This document shows, piece after piece, positions 8,444 to 16,602 of a stretch of DNA of 16,815 nucleotides. Every line of letters begins with the position of its first letter. Position 1 is the stretch's first letter. Both the position numbers and the translations under genes were made by a program. The notes beneath the pieces were generated by a model. That model was not told the origin of the DNA and searched no databases. It saw only the letters and a list, made by a program, of their open reading frames with translations. The DNA is from Gryganskiella cystojenkinii (Eukaryota; Mortierellomycota; Mortierellomycetes; Mortierellales; Mortierellaceae): NCBI GenBank assembly GCA_015852425.1, contig JAAAIG010000160.1, positions 6,776 through 23,590 on the forward strand, read 5' to 3'.

Positions 8444-10970
8444 ATGCTGACACCCACGACTCAGGAAGAGATTGACCAAGCACATGCTGCAGTCGTCCTC
8501 GCAGCCCAATCTGCTTCCACAGACTCTTCTTCGGACCAACAAATCGTTCATCACCATCACTCCCAGGACGACGAGATTGACCTTCAACATGTCCTCGACT
8601 CAAATGACGAAGCAGTCCAAGCCCTTATCAAGGCTGCCACGGCACAGTACGTTAGTGCTGCTGTCGCTGATGGCGAGGACCCGGCCTTCATGGTTGCAAA
8701 TGTGATTGAGCAGGTCAAGAAGGCTGCGCAGGGAGAGGCACTGGAGCGGCAACAGCAGCAGCAACAGCAACAAGCCCAGGAAGATCAACATCATCTTCAT
8801 CAGCACCATCACCATCACCATCATACACCCACCTCAGAAGACACCACCACAGTGCCGACTTCAACAGGAACCTCTGACCCGTCCACAACAACTCACGCCG
8901 ACATCGCGGAGCTTGTTGCAGCAGCCGCCGCAGCTAATTCGACAACAGTCGAAGACCTTGAGGCGGTGCTGAGTGGCACACATGATCCTCAAGAGCTGTT
9001 GCAGAGCTTGATCCCAGCAGCCGTCGCAGCGGCTATGCAGCAGCAACAGGAACAAGAGCAAGCGCAACAACAACAGCAGCAATCTGTTCCCTCTTCACCG
9101 TTGCCGACCACACCTGCTGCGTCAAGCTCTCAGATTGAATCAAACCAACAAAAGACATCACCTGCACGGACCAAGAAGAGCAAGAACGTGTCCTCGTCGT
9201 CATCGACATCCTCAGCTTCAGCATCGTCTTCAACAGCATCCGGAACGGGCTCGGCCTTGACCTTGACTTCTACTCCCGAGGAGACAAAGCCTTATGTCTC
9301 GACCAAGGTCTACAACAAGGACGACATCTTTTGTCTCGGTTGTTGTCGAAACCTCTCGATCGATCATTACAAGGACGCCAAGACGGATCGGCTTTTCAAA
9401 TCCTGTAACGCTTGTCGACAAAAGTCACGCATCAATTCCAAAAAGGTTGTCAAGCCAGCGACGATACCCGTTCAACCGACCATCTCGATGGAGGAGTTTG
9501 GTGAAAAGTTGAGACAGCTGGAGGATGATGAGGATGAATCCGTCTTGGATGTCATGGTTCGCTTGGAGGGTTCAACAGAGATGGATCCAGAGTCTCTGAA
9601 GACTCGAGGTGCTCTGATTGCACAGCAGGTTTACGAGTCGACAGGATACTGGTTCTCGTAAGTCACTTTTTTGGTTTTCATAATTGCAGCTGAATTTTTT
9701 TTTTTTTCTTTTTTGCACATGACATAGCTTACTGACCGAGTCTATGTTTGGAATGCGATGTTTAAATAGGCACTCGAGAACAAACGACGAGACCCAGTCC
9801 AAGACACGACTCAAGATCTATGGATGTTCGCAACGAGAGGATCGACGTGCACCTCCGGCTCCAAAGACTCAGTCACGGAAACGAAACCGTCCGTCGACCA
9901 AAGTCTACTTCCCTTGCAAGGGCAACCTGACCATGACATTTTACCACCAATTGCATCAGGTGCGAGTCGTGTACAACCATCGGAGGCACGCGAAGTACGA
10001 CAACCGCAAGTGTCCCGATCACGTCCGTCAGTTTGTCAAGGACAATCTGAGCCAACCGCCTCGAGTCCTGTATGAGAACCTGATGGCTGCGAACCCCAGT
10101 CTTGGGATCACCCAAGCTCAAGTCCGGTACTGGAGTCATCATTACAAGAAGAACGGGGATCAAGAGCCGATGGACGAAGATACTGAGGAGGTCGGAGCGA
10201 GCAGTCGAAAGGCCAGCCGGAGTGCTAGTGTCCACTCGCCGGCTGCTGCTGCCTCTGCTGGAGCTCCGTCCACTTCAATGGATGTCGATATGCCTTCGAG
10301 GGATCGCACACCGACTGCTGTGACGACGGAGACGCCCTCTTTGTCGACCGAGTTGACGGAACAAGAGGCTCTGGAACAGTTGCAAAGGGTACAAAACGAA
10401 CACGTCCAGGAGTTGCTCCATGCCTCGAACGTAGCTGCCCTGCAGTCTTTGGCGGCTCAACATGCGTCTGCCTTGAGCAGTGCATTGTCGGCGGTCTCGG
10501 TCCCGATCCCGTCCACGGATATGGATACGTCTGCATCGCATTCGTCGTTGACGTCCAGTATTGTTCAGAGTGTCCTTGCGGACGATGGCAAGGGATTGTT
10601 AGAGCTGCAGGCCCGGCTTGTCCAGGCCGCCGGTAGTGGAGATTATGCCGCGCTCCATTCGATTGCTACTCAAGAAATCAACCGTCAGATGGAGCATCAG
10701 CAGGAGCAGCAGAGCCCACACCATCACCATCACCATCAAGAGAGGCACCATCAAAATGAAGAAGATATCGTGGTCCAACAAGTGTCTGCATTCATGAAGG
10801 AGAATGATCGCCATTTGTTAGCGTTGCAGCAGCAGCAAGAACAGCATGAGCTTGAGCAGCAACAAATTGAACAAGCCGCAGCAGTCGTTGCCGCAGCGGC
10901 GGCCCAACCGGACGTTGTTCAACAACCAGAGGAGCAGCTTCACCAGGAGTCGATGGATGACCAGCAGTGA
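8444..10970 (+). CDS. Q/H/A-rich protein with CxxC..CxxC zinc motif and transposase-type DNA-binding domain
   Basis: Exons 8444-9657 and 9770-10970 (donor GTAAGT, acceptor AAATAG, 112-bp intron) encode 804 residues. Order: acidic/helical N-terminus; Q8 (103-110) and H7 (121-127); a second Q-rich block (199-213); Ser-rich linker (250-270); zinc motif C297, C300, C321, C324; acidic helix (350-372). Then comes a domain at about 397-532 with C424, C454, H475 and H478, followed by VRQFVKDNL and ITQAQVRYW. The rest is Ala/Ser/Gln-rich with H6 (722-727) and Q/E-rich helices. Spacing C-x29-C-x20-H-x2-H plus the trailing helix resembles the WRKY-GCM1/FLYWCH-like domain found N-terminal to Mutator-like (MULE) transposases; no transposase follows. 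I infer a nuclear DNA-binding regulator. The ATG at 8444 is chosen because sequence upstream in the same frame is Phe/His/Leu low complexity translated from a pyrimidine tract. Gene existence is firm; function is not. Confidence 0.9.
8750..8824 (+). repeat. CAG/CAA (polyQ) and CAY (polyH) tracts
   Basis: Eight consecutive Gln codons (CAA/CAG mixed, 8750-8773) are followed by a His-rich run with seven consecutive His codons (8804-8824). The mixed codons suggest selection for, or age of, the amino-acid run rather than recent pure-repeat expansion. Confidence 0.9.
9038..9082 (+). repeat. Second Gln-rich tract
   Basis: Fifteen codons, nearly all CAG or CAA, interrupted by two Glu and one Ala. 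They encode residues 199-213 of the Q/H-rich protein. Confidence 0.85.
10719..10736 (+). repeat. CACCAT repeat encoding six His
   Basis: Three CAC-CAT units encode H722-H727 in the C-terminal part of the Q/H-rich protein. They mirror the His tract near its N-terminus. Confidence 0.85.
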
Positions 10971-11001
10971 ACAAATATCTCTATCAATTCAAAGGAAAAA
11001 G

Positions 11002-11007
11002 AATAAA
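11002..11007 (+). terminator. AATAAA polyadenylation signal of the Q/H-rich gene
   Basis: A consensus AATAAA lies 32 nt after the TGA at 10968-10970 and is followed by AT-rich sequence. This is a plausible but short 3' UTR. Confidence 0.5.
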
Positions 11008-11235
11008 CCTTCATTTTTGCAAAATTAATATTACACATTGAGATTGCGAATGAATGATCTGTCTGCTTATGAAAATGAGATGTTGACTTGATGGGGCATA
11101 ATCTTGATGCGATGTTCAAGTATTTTTATATGAAGTGGGGATTGAAAACTAGGTGGAAGTGGAGGTTGGCGAGGATAACGAGCTCTATCAACCGAGCTCA
11201 ATTGAAATAAGAATCCTTTCCGCGGACCGTCAATC

Positions 11236-11591
11236 TCAAATCATCCTCTCATCCGGCAAATCCTGTCGGAACAGGTCGAGCAGGGCGACCTCAGGCTTTC
11301 TGAGCAATCTTCCATCACACGGTCCGGGAAGCAAAATTTTCATGTTTTGAACACCAGAAGCAGTCCTCTCAGGACCGGTCACACACCTATAAATAAGCTT
11401 CTTGCCCTGCAGCCAGAGATGGTTCTTCAGTTAGTCGGACGTGAATCATTATTAAATAATGGTTTACCTTCAACATATTCCCAGCTGGTAATCATCCGTT
11501 GTCGGACTTCACGGAATGAGTACATCGGTTCAACCAAGCGAGATCGAACAGAAGGCACTCTGAGCAGACCTTGGGGATTCGTAAAACAGTC
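11236..11591 (-). pseudogene. Remnant of an unidentified gene (two coding-like fragments with an intron-like spacer)
   Basis: On the minus strand, 11591-11427 reads through GLLRVPSVRSRLVEPMYSF and REVRQRMITSWEYVEG. Inside it a donor GTAAAC (11467) starts a 61-nt intron-like spacer with a CTAAC branch-like site and a CTGCAG acceptor (11407). After the acceptor, 11406-11236 reads GKKLIYRCVTGPERTASG and on to a TGA. The splice signals are convincing, but the reading frames on the two sides do not match: the donor leaves one extra base. The first fragment begins just after an AG, and I see no start codon or upstream exons before the carrier gene. I read it as the decayed 3' end of a gene of unknown family. 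Overlap with the carrier's 3' UTR is possible. Confidence 0.35.
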
Positions 11592-11668
11592 CTATCCATG
11601 TTCTGCATTAGTTGCGTCAACATTTTATTTTTTATTTAAAAACTTTTTGTCTACAAAATACTCTTGGG

Positions 11669-11674
11669 TTTATT
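11669..11674 (-). terminator. AATAAA polyadenylation signal of the mitochondrial carrier
   Basis: On the minus strand AATAAA lies about 80 nt after the carrier's TAG (11757-11755). Two further AATAAA copies follow at 11631-11636 and 11624-11629 in an AT-rich stretch. Confidence 0.45.
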
Positions 11675-11754
11675 TTTGGATGTGTATAGGGGTAGCTGTC
11701 TAAAATCAGTGCCAGGGCCAGAGGAGGGGAAAGATAATTAAGTTTTTTAGGATT

Positions 11755-13163
11755 CTATTCGGGAGGAAAGGCCTTGTTGACGAGGATTCGCGCTTGCTCC
11801 ATGAATGTAAAGCTATTTTTTATTTGTAAAGACAAGTAAAAAAACAGAGTGAGTTTGTTTCTCTTGAAATAAAAGACAACGACGAAGGGTGTTCAGTCCA
11901 CAAACTTACGTGAAAATGGTGTGCGGTCTAATAAGCGTTATATAACAGATCAGGTCAAAAAAAAAAAGAGTCTCTGGTTAGATCAACAAAACGATCGCAT
12001 ATCATCTCTCCCCACATTTTCTTGGACATCGCATAAAGAGAGAAAGGGAGTGGCCTTTTACCCGATACGCAAATAATGGGCCGTAAACCCTTTGTAAAGG
12101 GCTCCAATCCCTTCGGTCCTGATCGTCTTGACAAAACAATCCAAAGGATTCTTGTAAAACTCGCCTGCTTGGTTGAACATCCGGGTCGAGACAATATCGA
12201 ACGGGTTCATGACAATACACAAAAAGAAGCCCGAGATCAAACTACTCGTTGCATGACACAATGCCCCGTTCTCCATTCCAGCGGTCGTAATCAGCTTTTG
12301 TTTGACGATATCGTAAAGGGGCAATTGGACCGCGGAACCGACACCAGTTCGTAACATGGAAGCATCCACACCTCTGTACAGTCCTCGGATACCCTCCTCC
12401 CCATAGATGCGAGAGAGTGCCTGAAACGTGTGTCGGTAATGGTGTTGATGCCCCACTACCGAGGCCGCATGCGAGGTATAGGACTGTAAACGGGTCTTGA
12501 CCAGGAACAAGGGTGAGGCCAAAAACGCCGATAGCACACCTCCTGTACCGCCAGCAATAATGTTGACCAGGTTATTGTTGTTCCTCTGTCCTGTTGCTGA
12601 TACTCCTACAGATCCAGAGGTATAATCGACAAGACGATGGATCTGAAACTTGATCGGTTCGTAGAGTCCAAGTCGGGTCCCGTTCATGAGGAGCTGGTAC
12701 ATATAAGCTGACCCAAGTCCTCGTTGGATCCCTCGGATACCCTCATAGCGTAAGATGTGCGTGAGTGCTTGTGGGAAGGACGTGTAGATCTTGGGAATGT
12801 TGGGGGATTGTTTCACAAGTTCGCCCTGTAACTGGAGTCGGGTTTTAATAACCTATAGGACAAAAAAACACCAAGTAAGGGTCATTGCAAAAAAAAAAAA
12901 AATCTCGGTCTCTTTTTGCTCCAACGATTATTTCTTTCTACCTCTGCTGGATTCGTAAGCGTAACAGCTCCACAGGCGGCCATGCCTCCGGCAATGAATC
13001 CTCGAACCGCTGATGGTTGTTGTTGCTGCTTTTGTAATACCTGTTGACCCTTGACCGCCGTCGCGACTGTTGCAGTCCCTGTGCCTGTCCCCGAAGAGGT
13101 CGGCGTTCCTGGTGTGGTCGCATTCGTCTCGGTCGGTTGAGTCTTTAATAACGGTGTTGACAT
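11755..13163 (-). CDS. OAC1: Mitochondrial carrier, Oac1 / SLC25A34-35 type
   Basis: Mitochondrial carriers exchange small metabolites across the inner membrane. Yeast Oac1, the closest match in style, carries oxaloacetate, sulfate and related anions. Coding exons on the minus strand are 13163-12942, 12852-12062, 11927-11910 and 11812-11755; they total 1089 nt, giving 362 residues. Three repeats each carry a signature: PAEVIK (72-77), PLFLVK (188-193) and PFDIVS (291-296). The second has F in place of the acidic residue and the third lacks the final K/R; both deviations also occur in Oac1. Other matching blocks are TRLQLQGE, SPLFLVKTRLQSY, VQLPLYD, ALYKGFTAHYLRIGPHTI and FTFMEQ at the C-terminus. 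The first ~50 residues are Ser/Thr/Gly/Gln-rich and longer than usual. The ATG at 13163 is the first in its frame downstream of a probable 5' UTR acceptor. Substrate assignment is by family only. Confidence 0.93.
11910..11927 (-). other. 18-nt micro-exon of the mitochondrial carrier
   Basis: Flanked by an acceptor TTATTAG and a donor GTAAGT on the minus strand, it encodes PHTIF plus parts of the flanking Gly and Thr. That is the conserved [AG]PHTI segment of the sixth membrane helix. The exons on either side join in frame only when it is included as two split codons plus five full ones. Skipping 18 nt would keep the frame but delete helix residues. Confidence 0.88.
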
Positions 13164-13175
13164 TCCAGGTGAATC

Positions 13176-13320
13176 CTGTAATGGGAGATGTTTGTGGGCA
13201 AAGAAAGAATGAGGATTGTGGTGAAGGAAAAAAAAGAAGAAAGAAATGAAAATGAAGATGAATAATGCATTGCAAAACGCAATGCACAGTGCTCTGGCGA
13301 TGCATTTCACGCACACTTAC
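13176..13320 (-). other. Probable 5' UTR intron of the mitochondrial carrier
   Basis: On the minus strand a consensus donor GTAAGT starts at 13320 and an acceptor CATTACAG ends at 13176, 12 bases before the ATG. The upstream sequence has no ATG in the likely leader. The in-frame translation of the intervening DNA is Phe/Ile-rich low complexity, which fits an intron better than coding. Confidence 0.55.
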
Positions 13321-14100
13321 ACACCACGCAACAGTCGCAACCCCTCACCGCCCTGCTCCCTTCTCTCTCTCTACCTATTTTTTTTTTGCGCCTGATTCTT
13401 TCGCTCTCTATCAGGTTGCACAACCCTCACGCTTGTGCGCAGAGCAGACAAAAAAAAAAGCCCAGGCCTTTCCCACGAGCCAAAAAAAGAAAGCTGCGGC
13501 CTAGGAGACATCTCGATCTCTGCGGCCTGAAGGGTCTTTATTTTCGTGTTTGGAATGGATCACGTTTTTAAACCAGTGGATCGACCTTGTTTCTCTACTC
13601 CTTTCTCTTTCTTTCTCTACATGGATCCTGCCTTTGCAACGCAGTCATGGTGTCAAGAGGCGGAAGGACTACGAACAACATGCAACAGCTGAAATTGGGT
13701 ATAAGAGTGGCGGGCAGTTTCCAAACCCTCAAAAAAAAAAAAAGAGTACGATGAAGAGAACACGACAGACATTTCTATCTCGCTCTCTCGCCGTCAAGAG
13801 AAGAGCCATTTTCTCGTTCTCGACAGTTATTTTAGTTGTAATGACATTATGAGACGCAGGGTAGGCCATTGACACCTATGAAAGAGCAAAAAAAAAAGAA
13901 AAAAAAGGATGTCTATGGGTTTACGCCATCTGCTTCAGGGCAGTGGAGCCATCTCTACACTGTTCCATCAGCTCGCCTCCACCTTTTCAAGGAAAAAGTG
14001 GGACAAGGAGTAACGGAAGACGAGTTCGAGAGCAAGCAGTAATCACTGTACCTTCTAGTCCTCTTATTCTTTTTCTTCTCGTTCCATCCTCTAAGGAAAA
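13321..14100. other. Upstream flank of the carrier gene
   Basis: Presumed promoter and first-exon leader of the minus-strand carrier. It has A- and T-runs (for example 13380-13387, 13450-13458 and 13731-13743) and pyrimidine-rich blocks (13600-13620). I see no gene, no clear TATA box and no repeat of note. Confidence 0.4.
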
Positions 14101-14129
14101 ATGATATGGTTTTATTTCCTCTCTATTTT

Positions 14130-14700
14130 CATATCTGGCAGGAACCCACCAGAGTTGTACTAGAGCTTTGGCCACGCCTTGAGCATCCCATGCCAAGTAT
14201 GGATCTTGAAAAAGCAAGACACGGGTTTGTCGTCCGGATTTTAGAGTCATATTCGGATCCTTCTTCCTGCGTTCGAATCCTTTCACGCCTGACGCCGGAT
14301 CGTGTGATAAAATCCTTCCAATAGCTCAATTGTACGATCTGAGACGTTCCAGTTCCGTCAGCATTGCAAATCGCTCCATCGTTTGCTAGGATCCCAGGAT
14401 CAAACCAGATTGTAGATGCGAAGTCTCTTGAGACCTGTGTACACCCGTTAGCCGCATACATGGCCGCCGTGCGCGTCACGAACTCCTTGGGGACTCTTGG
14501 CGCGCGAGTCCGTTACCGGACTTTTGGTTGCCTAAAATCGCCATTGCATTCATCTCGTCGCCGACGACTACTTGAACAAGCACCTGCTCGGACACACTTG
14601 AATCTAGTCTCCAACCAAGCTTGCTCTTAATTGTCGTTGCCTTCTTCCCCTGCGGACCGCTGTTCTTATCGCGTTGTCCTTTTGCTTTTATTGTCATCAT
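14130..14700 (-). pseudogene. Remnant of an F-box/LRR-like gene
   Basis: On the minus strand, short leucine-rich segments lie in order but in different frames with stops between them. An opening frame from ATG 14700 contains EMNAMAILGN. Next come GLKRLRIYNLV (14435-14403) and MERFAMLTELERLRSYN (14379-14329, then TGA). The last is DPYLAWDAQGVAKALVQLWW (14201-14142). An intron-like GTAACG..CTAAC..ACACAG stretch of 82 nt lies before the second. The style, LxxLRIYN and LTELERL, recalls the C-terminal leucine-rich halves of F-box proteins abundant in Mortierella-type fungi. It sits directly downstream of a same-strand F-box gene, so a decayed duplicate is the simplest reading. Family assignment is by eye and tentative. 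Confidence 0.3.
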
Positions 14701-14795
14701 GAACTACCTGCGTGTTATTGAAAGAACAGCTGAGCTGTCGAAAATCCTGCAAGTGGGAAGTGAAAGCGATGAAGACAAGCTTTTTGCTTGTTTGG

Positions 14796-16321
14796 CTATG
14801 GGTAGAGAACGCAAAGTTCAGGTGGGCTCAAAGAGACGTTCTTCAATCGTGGCCACGTCTTGATCATCTCACAAAGAACATTGCCATTTTCCTGACCAAA
14901 CTGAGTTGGATCGCCCCACAAACACGCCAAATCCTCTCCTCCGCTCCATGCCTTTAAAGGAATATGTGTCATGTCCTTGGCGGGCACCTTGCGAGCGAAA
15001 TCGCGGATCACAAGATTCTCCAAGGATTTGAGGGACTCCAAGTTCTTCAAGAGGGCCTTGTTTCGATTTGGATAAAAAGACGAGACCAGTCTATTAATCG
15101 TGAGGTTTTGATGCCGGTAGCGTTCCAGTACCCCAGGAAGGAGGCACTATCGTCAACAGCTTGTCCATTGATCAGTTTTTGTGGGGTATTCAAGAAATCG
15201 TAATCGGCATCCAATATATCGCAGGTCAACGAGACGAGTCCTCGAAAAGAGCTTAAAAGTCCACTGACCGATTGCTCAGCTTCATCCACAAACAAAGAGG
15301 TCACCGTCTCTGGAGCATGGCCACTGCCTCTTAAAGGTTCAAGAGACTCTTTGCTCAAATATTCACGCTCGAGGTGCACATCCTTGAGGTTGGGCCAACG
15401 GATGAAAAGGGTGGCGAGGTCCAAAGCCGTAAGGACGAGTCGTAAAGAGGTCAGTTTCGGATTGATCTTGAGTTTGCGGTAGTCGATGTCATCTTGGCGG
15501 TGGATAACCTGACCCTCCAAAGCAAGCTTCTCCAGTTGGGGCGAACATGCGGCGAGATCAAAGACCAAATGAGAAAAATGACATTCTTGCGTGAACTTAA
15601 GATCCAGAATCTTGAGATTCGGGAAGACGACCGAAGACGAGGACGGTATGTCGAGACCCAAGGCAGGACTAGGTCCTGGGTGAGGTACGGTGTCAGCAAC
15701 AGCGAGGAGGCGATCCAGTGAAGGAATCGGTTGAAACCTGAGCGTGTTTCTTAGACGAGAGTCGTAATTGAACTCAGAGTAACAAAATTCCGACAATTGC
15801 GACATGTTTTGCATACGAACGACATCCAAAAGTGAAACCGTGACTTCATCCAAGTTCAACTTTCGAAGTTGCGATCCTGTGCAAGCCTTGAGAACATGTT
15901 CGACATATGCGCGGGCGTCCTCACCATGACAGTTCTTTAAGGTAAGTGTCCGCAAATGAGTCTTGTTGTTCTCCAAGAGAATCAGGAGTTCCTGATGTTT
16001 CGCAAAGATGCGGTTGTCATCATTGAGGGATATCTTGAGCTCGATCGACAGGTGCTCGATCGTCCCCTTGCCCAAGGAAGCGATCTTTTCGAGAGCGGAA
16101 CGAGGGAGGTCCAAAGAAAGAGTCTTGATATGACGACCGTGGCGCTCGAGGGCTTTGTCGGTGACCTGTTTCATGACCAGAAGATTTGAAGGACAATGGA
16201 CATTCTTGTAGAGCAATGGCAGGAATGTCGAGCCCCAGTCCTTCGAAACTCGTGCACAGCGTGCTATGTTTTGGCGATCGAGATAGTCAGCCACCATGAA
16301 TCGAATCTCGACAAGATTCAT
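14796..16321 (-). CDS. F-box / leucine-rich-repeat-like protein, frameshifted near its C-terminus
   Basis: F-box proteins bring substrates to SCF ubiquitin ligases through Skp1. The ATG at 16321 starts MNLVEIRFMVADYLDRQNIA, followed by CARVSKDWGSTFLPLLYKNV, a fungal-style F-box at about residues 2-42. Irregular leucine-rich segments follow: HIKTLSLDL, LRTLTLKNC, LRKLNLDEV, FPNLKILDLKF, LEKLALEG, LTSLRLVLT and WPNLKDVHLE. The first frame stops at 15047. A second frame, open from 15146 to the TAG at 14796, continues naturally with LTINRLVSSFYP, LKSLENLVIRDF and a TWPRLKNVSL ending. The switch must fall between about 15146 and 15050, and a G4 run (15134-15131, minus strand) is a candidate site. 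No good intron explains it. Read through the shift, the protein would be about 508 residues. It may be a recent pseudogene or a sequence error. Earlier in-frame sequence before 16321 is low complexity and was not used as the start. Confidence 0.75.
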
Positions 16322-16602
16322 AATGAAATATGAATGTGAACAACAGCCGCTGCTAAAAAATTGAAGGAGGGTGTGAAAGAGGTGAAGAAAAGGAGTTATG
16401 GTCGTAGAAGAAAACAGTGTTCCGGGAGAATGAAGATCGAAGTTTTGAAGCGGGAAGCGCCAGGAAGAAGAATTATGGATATCAATCAGCATTTATTGAA
16501 TATGACCCGTCACGATGGCGCCCTCTGTTTAGCTGTTTTATGGATTTGATGGTGGTACTGGTGTAGACGAGAGTAGGCAAAAAAAAAGAGAAAGGTGCAG
16601 CA

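Noticed and set aside
11150..11215. tRNA-like D-arm on the minus strand (AGCTC..GAGCT hairpin)
   Set aside because: There is a good 5-bp stem but no matching anticodon arm, T-arm or acceptor stem at the right distances.
13164..13316. N-terminal extension of the mitochondrial carrier in the same frame
   Set aside because: The frame is open but has no ATG, encodes a Phe/Ile-rich stretch, and is bracketed by good splice sites, so it is better read as a 5' UTR intron.
14266..14285. GTTCGAATCC, resembling a tRNA T-loop (B box)
   Set aside because: The flanking bases do not form a T-stem and there is no A box or acceptor stem.
15090..15146. A short intron to explain the two frames of the F-box gene
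   Set aside because: The only GT..AG pair in place would give an intron of about 41 nt with a poor donor, and it would remove sequence that reads well in the second frame.
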